A DNA stretch of 64,000 nucleotides from Phytophthora colocasiae. Lineage: Eukaryota; Oomycota; Peronosporomycetes; Peronosporales; Peronosporaceae. Below are positions 32,501 to 42,887 of the stretch, in pieces (the first letter of the stretch is position 1; each line of letters begins with the position of its first letter). A model generated the notes under the pieces. It saw only the letters and a list, made by a program, of their open reading frames with translations. It was not told where the DNA came from and made no database searches. The position numbers and the translations under genes are program-made. Location of the stretch: assembly GCA_018806915.1 (NCBI GenBank), contig JAGKQI010000084.1:248001-312000 (forward strand), read 5' to 3'.

Positions 32501-34099
32501 CTAGTGCCAGCAATACCTCTCGAAGAACGTTCATCACCAGTAGCACGATCGCTGTCCAAAGCTCGTCCACCACTAGTGCCAATACCACTCGAAGCAAGAT
32601 CATCACCAGCTGGACGTTCACTGTCCGAAACTCGTCCACCACTTGTGCCAGCATTACCACTCGAAGCAAGTTCATCACCAGTAGCACGATCGCTGTCCAA
32701 AGCTCGTCCACCACTAGTGCCAATACCACTCGAAGCAAGATCATCACCAGCTGGACGTTCACTGTCCGAAACTCGTCCACCACTTGTGCCAGCATTACCA
32801 CTCGAAGCAAGTTCATCACCAGCTGGACGTTCACCTCGAAGCGCACGTTCACCTCGAAGCGCACGTCCACCACGAGCAAGTTCATCGCTGCCAACTTGGC
32901 CACTCGAAACAAAGTCATCACCAGCAGCACGTCCAATGGCCGAAGCACGACCGTCACTTGTGCCAGCCAAAGCACCCGAAGCAAGTTCATTACTAGCACT
33001 TCGAAGTGCACGACCACGAGCAGATTGTCCACCAATCGGACGTTCAGCAGCTGCACGCCTACGTCTCGACGTACGTACACCACTAGCAGAACTCACGCAC
33101 ACGCGACGTTTGGTAACTACACAGCAAGCATAACGATGTCACTAACACAGAACACCTCTACAATATAATTCCGCTCACCTGGGCCAGTAACGCCACCCTC
33201 ATCATCCACTGCTGCTGATCCACGGCGCTTGGAAACTGCATATCACATAGCACAACGTCAGCATCTTGTGTCCATCTCACAACACGGCTTCCCCACCTCG
33301 GCCAGCGGCGTCACTAACAACAACTCCTACACGATGCTCGTGAGCTACATACACAGTACGCAAATAACGTCAACAACCACAGCACCCACACAGTCCATGT
33401 AGTTCTTTCTCACCTCTACCGACAGTACCAGCGTACGCTGTGCCAGCATCGTCCCGATGTCCAAGTCCTACAAAACACATAGCAGCATCAGCCATCAGAA
33501 GCACCACCTCCATAAAGACCTCACACACCTTGCACAGCATCGATGAGATGTAGTCCGCCTGCTGCTCGATGCTCACCACCTGCACCTTACGCATGCACAC
33601 AACATTAGCAACTAGTGCACCGTCGTCCAGTACACATTCATCACGCACCTTGGACGTTGGTGTCAACGGCTGCACCGGTGTCTTGCGCTGCACCGCGACA
33701 CTGCTGTACTGCGCCGCCACCACGCTCTGCCACTGCTTCTCGTAGCTCGTCACCTATAGCACATACACGAACAACGTCAAGTACACGTAGCACCGAATCA
33801 CACCATTCTTACTGACCTTGGACGGCATCATGGAGGTGTTGCATCAAGGCGTCTTCGCCGAGAAAGAAGTCGACCCCTTCCTCACCATTATAACGCCCAC
33901 GAGGGACGATGTACTGGTATCGCGAGTCCAAGCTCCGGCCACTTGGTCGCTTTGATGTCCACCCATCTTTTAATAACGCCGCCCACACATCACGAAACCG
34001 AACGCCCCACGCGGTGGACGTATCAAGCCGGCGTCGCTTGCTGACTTGCCCTGGTGGTGGTACCTTCTTCTCTCCGGGTGCTTCTTCACTAAGCGTCAT
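29558..34099 (-). pseudogene. piggyBac transposase (PB3) with repetitive N-terminal extension
   Basis: Minus-strand gene. Exon 1 (34099-33817) has the same accessory domain as PB1 and PB2 (FRDVWAALLKDGWTSKRP). Small exons follow in the right inverted arm, then an open repetitive region (33102 to ~31900) and the DDE_Tnp_1_7 core. The core holds NVALDEASVACRTRQGRH (first Asp, ~30720), MDNYYTSVQLLQ (second, ~30415) and MQGVDRLDQIRG (third, ~30080), and a C-terminal Cys/His region (CIVCRW..CYSHDVCLC). One-base shifts near 31505, 31090, 30440 and 30015 break it; at least the one near 30015 lies in an A run. Inactive as it stands, although the catalytic residues are kept. Confidence 0.82.
32230..33831 (-). 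repeat. PB3 right inverted arm with expanded coding repeats
   Basis: Partner of the arm at 26921-28200. Within it, 32230-32815 has about four copies of a ~141-bp dimer. Each dimer encodes two ~23-residue units, SGGRALDSDRATGDE and SGGRVSDSERPAGDD with variable joints. The left arm has fewer units. The repeats are open in all three minus frames and, read backwards, in long plus frames too, which reflects composition rather than extra genes. Confidence 0.82.
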
Positions 34100-34776
34100 G
34101 AATTCTCCGAAACGGGAGGGGGAGGGAAATGCTGGACGGTCGCCACGCGTCGTTGTTCGCGATTAATTTTAACAGGTCGCATTTTGATAGTTCACTTGTT
34201 GTTTTGTAATTTATATGCTATGTGTTTTTGAAATAATTAAGTTTCAATAAAAATTAATTCTGGCATTCAAAGGCATTTATTCCAGTTTGCTAGCTGTTTG
34301 TAGAAGAAGCTAATTGCGAACACGTAGGGAATGATAAAGCCATTCTGGACTGCCATTAACAAGCGGAAAGTGTTTGTGTAGACGTAGTTGTTGCAAGCGC
34401 GGCGCCAGTGCTCATGCAAGACAACATCCAAGCATCATCATTCCAAGCATGGCGTTCAAAAACGTGGCTCATGTTTGACGTAATTTTTGATTTGTTACCT
34501 GAAGCTGCTTCCCACCAACTTCTTTTTATCCAATTAGAGTATTCTTCCAGATTTTTTGTTTAGCTCCAGGATATCGGCCTATCAGATCGCCAACTTGAAA
34601 GGCGCATGATGTGCCCTTAGAGGTTGATGAAGGAGGTATCCTCGTGCATCTTGCGAGATTTGAGGCATGGATGATCTTGCGATCTGTCTCTAAAAGGGCG
34701 CCTGAGGGCCCTTTTACAAGACATTGACTTAACTTTGTATACTATAGTTTAGTCCATTGCTTCGCAGAAGGGTTAA

Positions 34777-36796
34777 TTAAGGCTCCAAGCCGTTTTCTTG
34801 CAACCAATCCTTGATGTAAGCATCACTTGAAGGTCTCAAGTTAAAGATGTCCTCCAAGTTAAAGGTGTTCTCCCCAAAGGTTTCTCGATTGAGAATATCG
34901 ACGTAATGCTCTTGCATAAAGAGAACCACAGGGAAGAAGACTCTCTCGAACCAGGATAACTCTACATACGGCGGCTTCAGCAGGGGGTAAGTACGTTTGA
35001 GCCAACTCGCAACTGCTAGGTGATCGTTCTGCAGAGATTTCTTTACAGCGTTGATCGAACACCCCTCGGTTCTGTTTGTATGCAGCCACTTCACAATCGA
35101 TAAATGCCCATGCTCAGCTGCCCGATCCATCGTGTATGAAGTGCATCCAGCACTTGTGTGTCCATGTAGCCACTGTACCATATGCAAGTGTCCATTAGCT
35201 GCTGCTCCATACATCGCCTTTGTCGTTAGGCCTTCGCTTCGATTGGCTTGAAGCCACTTCACTACGTCCAAGTGCCCATTAGCAGCAGCACAATCCATCG
35301 CATCAGTAGTACAGCCTTCCGTTCGGTTGGCGTGTAACCATTGCACAATCTCCAAATGTCCATTAGCTGCAGCATTGTCCATGGCGTCCGTCGACACATA
35401 GCAATACTTTTTCCACATACTTATGTACTTTCCGGTATTCATCCCCAAATGCCACCTTGCTCAGCGCATCAAAACATGCTTCTCCCCCTCTCTCATCTTC
35501 TTGTATCTGGGATGATCCAGTAACGAAACCAGGGACTGATGATGGCAGTCTTTGAAAGTACTTCAAGAGACGGAGATGTCCAAATTTCGCGGCTTCACTC
35601 AGTAAACAGTAGTCTAAAAGCTGCTCCGACTGTGGAAAGTTATCAAGTAGCCACTTAATACTGCTCATATCGTTTTTCGCCACTGCTTCGACTAGTGCTG
35701 GCCCATATTTGTCCACAAAACCAGAGTCTTTCAAGCATTGCAGTACTTCGACACTGTTCCCTCCAGCCACAGCAAGCCACAGAAGTTCAGACATCGCCCA
35801 CCGGACCATTGCGATGTTTCCATGACTGCATACATTCCTGAGAAATTGTTGCCAATCATCCGCCCACTCCGTATTATTCCGACGAGGAGAATAGTTAAGG
35901 TTTGCGATCCGCTGCATCAGATCCAAACGATCATACCGCACTAAGTCATTGATCGCCGAAACGGCAATATAACTCCTACTTTGCAAACTCCCAGAATCGA
36001 GCATGTACTGGATCATTCCGACAGTAAAAGTGAGCATACACGAGTCCGTACACTCCATAATGTCTCCACCTGGCGGCAGAAAAGACTGTGCTAGCGCCAT
36101 GTCATTCCTCTTCAGAGCAGCGTTGATTGTCCCTTCGACACCGAATCCTCTTTCAGTGGTAATGTTGTCGTACAGCCAGCGAGCGACGTCGAAATGACCA
36201 TTTTTAACTGCCAGCGTAGCGAGGTTTGTGTGTTCACGTCTTGCAGTTGTATCCCAGCAGACAATACGCGTGGCTTTAGCTGAAGCTGACGAATCTTTAA
36301 CTGACACCAATTCACCACTTTCAGTGACTACTTTTCTCTTCTTAATGTTGGGTTCTGCACTCCTCTGGTTGTTTGCATCATGGTCCAGTAGATACTGTAG
36401 TACAGACAAATGTCCATTGCTGGCAGCAGCTTTCACAGCCTCCAATGGAACTTGACAGTCTGAAAAATGGGTGAACAACCACTTAATGATCTCCAAATCC
36501 CCACGACCTGCGGCCATTTCCATTGAAACGCAAAACTCCCAGCGATGATAGTGGAGATCCGACCGGAGGAAATTGACTAGAGACCAATTTGACGGACGAG
36601 AGGCAACGGAAGTGCAGCTGCACCGCCATATCCAATCCAGAAGAACAATGGAACCGAAAGAGCATGCTTGATGGAAAGGTAAACATGGAGAAGGGCCCAG
36701 GAAACGAGAGATAGTCGGTCCGAGGTCGTGGAGGGCTCCAGCAGAGCGTTGGCAGCGCAGAACAAAGCTCACTACGCTCAGTTCAGGGCCGGACAT
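34777..36796 (-). pseudogene. Ankyrin-repeat protein 2 (single frameshift)
   Basis: Second ankyrin gene. Start ATG 36796 (MSGPELSVVSFVLRCQ). It has the shared N-terminal block (SRFLGPS, LLDWIWRCSCTSV, NFLRSDLHYHRWEF), then degenerate units, then four clean 28-residue units such as NGHLEIVQWLHANRTEGCTT. The conserved C-terminal tail has VLFMQEHYVDI. A one-base shift at an A5 run near 35405 separates the first ~470 residues from the last ~210. Its TAA stop (34777-34779) directly abuts the right TTAA of PB3, so its original 3' flank has been displaced by the transposon. Pseudogene or sequencing error. Confidence 0.82.
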
Positions 36797-36922
36797 CCCT
36801 TGTGTGTGTTAAGTTTTTTTTTTATCGAAGCCTAGGATGTAGTATTAGTATGGGAACTGGATTATTACTTACTTCGAAGTAGAAAATATTTGGCTAAGGA
36901 AAATGATTCTATATATTATCTT

Positions 36923-39900
36923 CTATTCATCACTAGGCTTGTAGGCACGCACAAACTTTGCTGGCAAATGTTTTTCTTTGAATGCCCCGACGATGTGAAT
37001 GACATCGTAGAACACGTCCCTCTCTCCAGTTTTAGTCTCAACCACCTCCACCGCTCGTACACGAGCAACACCACCGGGTTTGTTAATACCACGCCAGTCA
37101 CGTGCAAGCACCTCCACCACATCGTTTTTGCTGAAAATGTGCTGCGAGTCATGACCTTGTTGCCAAGCTTCCACTGCCTTCCCTTCGTGGTCACTGTCGT
37201 CACTCAACTCGATTTCCAGCCGCCTAGCACATCGAGGTTCCTCCCCCTCGACAACGATAGCACTACGTGGACTACTGCCTCGAGTTCCACAAGCGTTTTT
37301 GGAGATACTGACAGCCGTGATACTTGCACTACTACCCTTTCGTTTCCGTTTGCTGTTTGTCTTGGATGACGAAATATCGGCTTGGGTTGCAATCGTAGCG
37401 TCTGTAGGTGTTGTCTGCTTACGTCCTCGACTCTTTCTCTGTTGGGAAGAACGTGGTCGACCGGCTTTCCGACGTCGAGCAGGTGATGACGCTGGAGTCG
37501 TAGTCGAAGGTTCGCCAGCATTAATAGTAGAAGATTGCGCACCTTTATCCTTGCTTAAGTGCCCAGGAAGCTCGACGAAGTGTCCCATCCCTGAGGTTTT
37601 CAAATGGCGCGGACACCACGCTTGGTAATATGGATCTCGTGTGAGAAGACCATTCACGAACGCACAGGCTACGTGATACGCGCGCACACATTTTCGATGT
37701 GCGCACTGGATCTTGCTCAGTCCCTTGCGGCCACCGCAAATTGAGCACTTCAAACGTCGACGTTCAGGATCTACGAGATTGATGCCGTGCACCACGCCGT
37801 TTTTGAAAAAGGTTTCAGGGGTGAACATCGCGCACTGGGGATGCACAACACTACCAGTGTCCGTACCAGTAAAATCACCACCACTCAGTTCACAGAGAGC
37901 GCACACTTCGCTGCCCTCTTGCTTGAGCTTGTTGACAAACATCCCACCAAACGAAATGTCTTCGTTCTCACTATCTCCATCGTCGTTACTTTCCACCTTG
38001 GGTCCTGAACCAGGTACTTGGTCATCTTCACTTCCGTCGCTGTCCTCGTCGCTATCATCGAATTGACGTTTCGCAGTCTGGAGCTCCTCGTACATGCGTT
38101 CGTAATTACGCCACTGGATATCCTGAAGTTCGTGCTTGCGGTACTCCTTCGAGGCGTACTCCTCTTCCACTTTCTTAGTGAGGCGTTCGAACGTTAACTC
38201 ATTCGACTCCATGACAGACCGGAACTGGTTCTGTAGACTAGCCAATTCAGTCTTAATTTCATCTGCTTCGTTCTCGCTATCGGTATCATCTTCGTCTACT
38301 TCATCACCGACGCGATCATCCACGTTCAGCAATTCAGACGTAAAGCAATCGTTCGTTAGCGCATCAGGTGCCTTAACCGGAAAGTGGCGATGCAAGAGCA
38401 TTTCCCTTTCAGGTTGAGCAGCATCAGCTTGGTCAGTTTTCCGCTCGCAATACACAGCAGAATTTGCTGTAGAGAATTGCAATTGAATTCGGCGCCGCTT
38501 CACTGATCTCGTGCTCTCAACTTCAGGGAGTTCTGCGAGCTTGTCCTCGTTCGACGTACGGTTTATAGCAAAAGATAACCTGACACAACAAGTGTCGGGA
38601 TTTGCCTCTTCGCTTTCTGCAGCATCTTTCTCTGCCTCAACCTTCTGTCTTCTAGGTGCCGTGTTTGTTTCTTCGTTCTTGTCGGCTTCCTCAGCTTCGA
38701 GATCCACAACGTTGATATACTTTCGCTCTACATTTTTGTCGTTGCCACTAAGAACATAAGCGACATTGTACGTAAATCTTTTGTTTCCGTTTGGCAAGAT
38801 CTCCTCGTTCACTTTCTTGATCCGACCAACACCACCAAGTTTGTTCATACCAGGCCATGTCCGCTTAGCCACACTAACTGTGGTACCCACGTCAAGTGGA
38901 GTCTGCTCATCCACCTCTGCATCTGCATCCTTTGACTCTCCTACCAAAACGTCAGATGAAAGAAACTGCTGTTTTTGTTCACGAGTTTTCCGAAATTCCA
39001 CAATATATGCTGGTACACGCTCACGTCGAGGCATCACCAGCAGCTCACGGACCTGTTCGTACTCAGAATGAGCACTACTTAGGCGAACACCGCACATATC
39101 CTCAACTTTTTCCTGCAACTGCGAAAACGTGCGTTTGCCGATCTTCCGGAGGAAAAATGCCGAGTCAAGTGACTTCCAGAAAAGATTCATCGCTAGCTTG
39201 CCATCCGAACGAAGAAATACCCAGGGCCAATCGATGCCTAAAGCAACCACAGCGTCGCCGTCACGGGAGTTTTGAGTTGCGACCACAACACCAGTGTTGC
39301 GATTATCAGACGATATAATTTCTGCCACTGGACTCACAGCAGGGACGGAAGGATTCAAAGTTGGCTGCTTCGCTGACACTGGTGCGCTTGCAGAATTTGC
39401 AGACACATGCTTTGATGCAGTCTCGCTTCCGGTAAAAGAAGCCCTTGTCGCGAATGCCTTGCTTTTTCGCTTTGTCCGAAACCAACATCGTATAGGTAGC
39501 GAAACGCAAGGAATAATGTTCTCTTTAAAACCCTTGAGATCGGTATCCCGTAAAACTTGGTCGTTGAAAGCAAATATCTCATCACCGTTCTGAATAACTC
39601 CATGTTCTAACGCCTCAACGACAGCAGGATTTCGCGTCGTTTTTGCCAGAAGATAGACACCCCGACCTTCCTTTGAAGATGCAATACCCAGACCTAACGG
39701 ACGGCTAGAGATCAGCACCATTACATACTCGAAATCGTGCTCATCGCTATGGTTCGGCTTGTATTCTGGTGGATAAACTGCAGGTGCGAACACATTTGTT
39801 TGAAGCACAAGTTGGCTGTTGTTGTCAGCACTCTTGCTTGATGTTGTGGGGTGCTGATGTGTCGAACGCGAAACAACAGTCTTTGGGTTAGCGGAAGTGG

Positions 39901-41419
39901 AGCGTACTGGAGTAGGTTCTTCTTTCGAGGGAAGTGAGGTTTCTTCTTCAGCTGAAGCAAACGAAAGTCTAGTTTGACGACTGCGTTTCCGTCTGGTCGA
40001 CTGTTTATTACCCTTGCTCCTCAAAGGAGGAGCACCGAGCAAACGCGGCGGCGACATCTTCGTAGGAGTTGGCTGTGGCTTAGGTTTCTGTTGATCATCA
40101 CCATCCATGTGGTCGTCATCTGAGAGTGAGTCATGGCTGCCATCATGGTCACTGTCACTATCCAGCTCGTGTTCGTCATCATTTTCTTCGTCACTTGCAC
40201 TGGCATCATCCTCGGACCAATTGCTCTTTCGTAACTTCTTAGCCATCTTGCTCTCAATCGCAGTAATGTCAGACTCGGTTTCCGCACCCATATTCAACAG
40301 AGTTGCTTGGTGTTTGAGACATCCACTACCAAATTGGCCCTGTATCAACGTGAACGGCGTCAGCGAAGAAGTATAGCACTCCATTCCTTGAAGATTAAAA
40401 GTACCTTATCCTCCATGTATCGAAGTTTAATACCGTTTCGAAGAGCGCATAGCGCGTGATATGCCACCGTGCACTTACCCACTGCGCACTGTGCGCACGC
40501 TCCTTTGTCGCTACAAAACCACCAATCTTGTCAGTATCCGCTAAGATACCCGAATAAAATCAACTGACACTATTACCCACCTGCTTTTCTTGCAGAAACA
40601 GCACCGTAGTTTTCTCCTAGCCTTGAGTTTGTCCAGTCCACACACCACCTGTAAATCATCCAATGATCCCTGAAACCTGGATGCATGCTTCTCCTGCATA
40701 TACAGCTCCGGGAGGAACATGGAGCAGGCAACATGCACCCATCCTCCATCGACAGTTGGAGCCAAAGCTCCTGCTTTCGTACAACAAGCTTCACACTCCA
40801 ACTCATGGGTAGGAATCAAGCTCTTCTCGATATCCTGCGAGTCCAAGTACTGTCTGCAAGGATGACAGTACCAGTCTCCATCCGGGACAGCTGCCAACCT
40901 GTAGCACGTCTGATGAACTGCCACTCCACACACTTCACAGATCACAATCGGGTCGTTCTCCAAGGAATCAGGAGCGCAGCACACGCCACACATGAGTTCT
41001 TCCTCTATCTTCTTCTCTTTAGTAATAACAGCGATCAAAGGCGAAGCTTGAGGCGTCATGCTGCAGATTAAAGGGTCCTGTGAGAGTGACAAACACTCTT
41101 CCATCTCCTGCTCTTCATCTGTAAGCTCGTCCTCCTCCGTAGCCTCGTCACCGCTCGCCACGTCCAATAGAATCTCCATATCCTGTTCAAATCGCCTCAA
41201 AGACTCAAGAAGGAAGCTCTCATTGCGGCTCTGTAGGTGTCCTTCAATCTCTCGGATGTTTTCACTTAGGAGTCCGATCTGGTCTTGTTCGCTGCACGTG
41301 GCCAGCATCAGGTCCTTCAGCCCATTCAGGTACTTCAACACGACAGCATCATGCACCTGCAGGCCGAATAAGCTATGTTTAAGCAGGCCATCGGCCGCCT
41401 GACGTCGACGCTGCTCCAT
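36923..41419 (-). CDS. Multi-PHD chromatin protein with two extended PHD fingers
   Basis: A ~1453-residue nuclear protein assembled from exons 41419-40581, 40510-40405 and 40339-36923. Introns 40580-40511 (GTGGGT..TTGTAG) and 40404-40341 (GTACTT..ATACAG) keep frame, and the splicing completes a zinc finger. Order: a helical N-terminus; PHD finger CGVCCAP..CEVCGVAVHQTCY..WYCHPC; extended PHD CEACC..GGWVHVACSMFLPE..GACAQCAVGKCTVAYHALCA..CLKH; acidic and basic disorder; a PDZ-like segment (LGLGIASSKEGRGVYL); Tudor-like DVGTTVSVAKRTWPGMNKLGG; coiled coil; second extended PHD (CALCELSGGDF..CSICGGRKGLSKIQC); and a C-terminal copy of the Tudor-like unit (DVVEVLARDWRGINKPGG). PHD/extended-PHD pairs read histone tails, as in BRPF and JADE proteins. 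No catalytic domain is seen. Confidence 0.85.
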
Positions 41420-42141
41420 GGTTGGGACGGAAGTGCGCGCGGAATTGCGCGCCAGAAGCAGGAGTGATGGTCAGACGTCAGCCGCCCCCCTGAAATCGCA
41501 ACATGTCTTAGTGAGAGTAAGTGTTGTATACCCCCCCCTTACGAGCAACTAGAGATGGTACAGCAGACATTTTAATAGAGAGCGGTCAGAAGGGTGAGGA
41601 TGAGCTAAGAGTGGGTACACGCGCTACCAAAGAGTGACTTCAAGAGCTCTTGTATCCAACTTTGACTACCACTAATATTAATACATGTATCTCCAACTAC
41701 AGTTCAAAAAGTAAACACCGGCAAGCTAATGAAAATCGAAGGTGGTCGGTCAACCTTAAAGAAATTGCTGCAAACACCCAATAATGGCAGCAAGAAAGGA
41801 CTATGCCAGTGCTTTCAAGATGCCCTTGCGTCGAGATAATAGATATAGGTCTGTAAAGAAGACCACCAGCTGTGTATATATACAACCCATGTTTTCCAAG
41901 CATGACTCAGGCATGCAAGTAACTAACACGGACAGATCACATGAAAGAGCTGTTTCTGGAGGTTCTTGCGCTGCCCTGGTAGAAGTGTCTGTTTGTGAAG
42001 TCGCAACTCGTAACTCTCCAAGAAGGAGGATACTGAAGATAGGATGGGGGTGCTCAGCAACGTGCTGCTTCAACAGATGTGGTGTTCGAATGCAAGCGTT
42101 CGAGTACACGAAGGTCTTCTTCGCTTGGGCTACTGTAAAGG
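41420..42141. other. Intergenic region without a supported gene
   Basis: Between the divergent PHD and secreted-protein genes. Short open frames exist (for example 41784-42200) but show no conserved motif, and that one runs into the promoter and leader of the next gene in another frame. Two C runs (41485, 41532) flank the PHD 5' side. Confidence 0.5.
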
Positions 42142-42160
42142 GTTCATTCATCAATTTACC
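42142..42160 (+). promoter_or_regulatory. Oomycete core promoter (Inr + FPR)
   Basis: GTTCATTCATCAATTTACC fits the oomycete initiator (TCATTYY) joined directly to the flanking promoter region (CAWTTTNYY). Transcription should start near 42145, giving a leader of about 50 bases before the ATG at 42197. Confidence 0.75.
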
Positions 42161-42196
42161 AAGTGTAACTCAATCTCCATTTGCAGTCCAAGCACC

Positions 42197-42700
42197 ATGA
42201 AACTCTCGTATCTGATCGCCTTTGCCGTCGTGGTGGTCGCTTCGACTACCGTTCCCGCCAATGCTGCCACTGGCTTGGCTGTTGAAAACTTCGACGAGCA
42301 ACTGCAAGTTGAGCGCCACCTTGGTGGCCTTCGTGGATCTAGCCAGGGGGGTGACAAGCCTTCGAAGACGAACAACACCAGCCAAAACGGCGACAAGCAA
42401 AAGAAGAAGAAGGATGATGGTGAGAAGAAGGATAAGAAGGACAAGAAAGAGAAGGAAAAGAAAGAGAAGAAGGACAAAAAGGAGCAGAAGGAGAAGGACA
42501 AGAAGGCGAAAAAAGAGAAGAAAAACAAGAACCACGGTGACAAGTCTAAGAAGGACGACAACAAGCAGAACTCCAAGGACGATACGAAGCACAAGTCCAA
42601 GGACGAGAACAAGCACAAGTCCAAGGACGAGAAGAAGGACAAGTCCAAGGGTGAAAAGAAGGGCAAGACGAACGATCAGGGTCAATCTGGACAGAAGTAG
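42197..42700 (+). CDS. Small secreted lysine-rich low-complexity protein
   Basis: 167 residues. A clear signal peptide (MKLSYLIAFAVVVVASTTVP, cut after ANA at about residue 23) is followed by a short normal segment with VERHLGGLRG (about 37-50) and then about 110 residues made almost only of Lys, Asp, Glu, Asn and Ser (KKDKKEKEKK runs, then repeats of KHKSKDE). The ATG is the first after the core promoter, so the start is firm. Likely exported from the cell; the basic tail could bind acidic polysaccharide or nucleic acid, but that is inference. RHLG sits where RXLR effectors carry their motif, yet it is not RXLR and no EER follows. It is the only short secreted-protein gene in the window with a good promoter. 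Confidence 0.82.
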   Translation: MKLSYLIAFAVVVVASTTVPANAATGLAVENFDEQLQVERHLGGLRGSSQGGDKPSKTNNTSQNGDKQKKKKDDGEKKDKKDKKEKEKKEKKDKKEQKEKDKKAKKEKKNKNHGDKSKKDDNKQNSKDDTKHKSKDENKHKSKDEKKDKSKGEKKGKTNDQGQSGQK

Positions 42701-42887
42701 AGCCCCCAAAGCCACAGTGTCGTAGATCATGAATCGTAATTGTTGACGTTGCAATAGCTTTTTTATACCTAGTTTGTTTGGAACATGAATGAAGGGAGAG
42801 CTACAATGTAAATGTAGCCATTTCCGAGGTCCAACTTCGAATTCCCTCGAGCATTCTTCAAGATCTCTTCAGTAGCGGCCAACCGAC

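Larger units (their letters stand above)
26282..34776. mobile_element. piggyBac element PB3, 8.5 kb, with DOT1-like cargo
   Basis: Bounded by TTAA at 26282-26285 and 34773-34776, with 10-bp terminal repeats CCCTTCTGCG (26286-26295 and 34763-34772). Just inside both ends lie GC-rich inverted motifs containing GGGCGCAT or GGGCGCCT and GGCCCTTTTA. Contents from left to right: Myb/SANT-DOT1 gene on plus; 45-bp tandem repeats; transposase gene on minus with a long repetitive N-terminal extension. A ~1-kb segment of the left gene and of the right gene are near-identical inverted copies. 34100-34762 holds no gene. It is much larger than ordinary piggyBac elements (2-4 kb). Confidence 0.87.

Noticed and set aside
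32041..33168. Long plus-strand open frames (up to 375 codons, Ser/Thr-rich) across PB3
   Set aside because: They are the reverse of a repetitive coding array. The repeat unit length is a multiple of three, so every frame stays open. No domain or independent start context.
41784..42200. Plus-strand 138-codon frame before the secreted protein
   Set aside because: It lacks motifs, overlaps the promoter and leader of the next gene and ends inside its start region.
42227..42350. RXLR-type effector
   Set aside because: The signal peptide is clear but the motif is RHLG followed by GLRG, with no EER-like segment. Kept only as a secreted protein.
42151..42754. Long open frames antisense or shifted across the Lys-rich secreted protein
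   Set aside because: They arise from AAG/AAA-rich codons read in other frames (Leu/Phe-rich or Arg-rich products).
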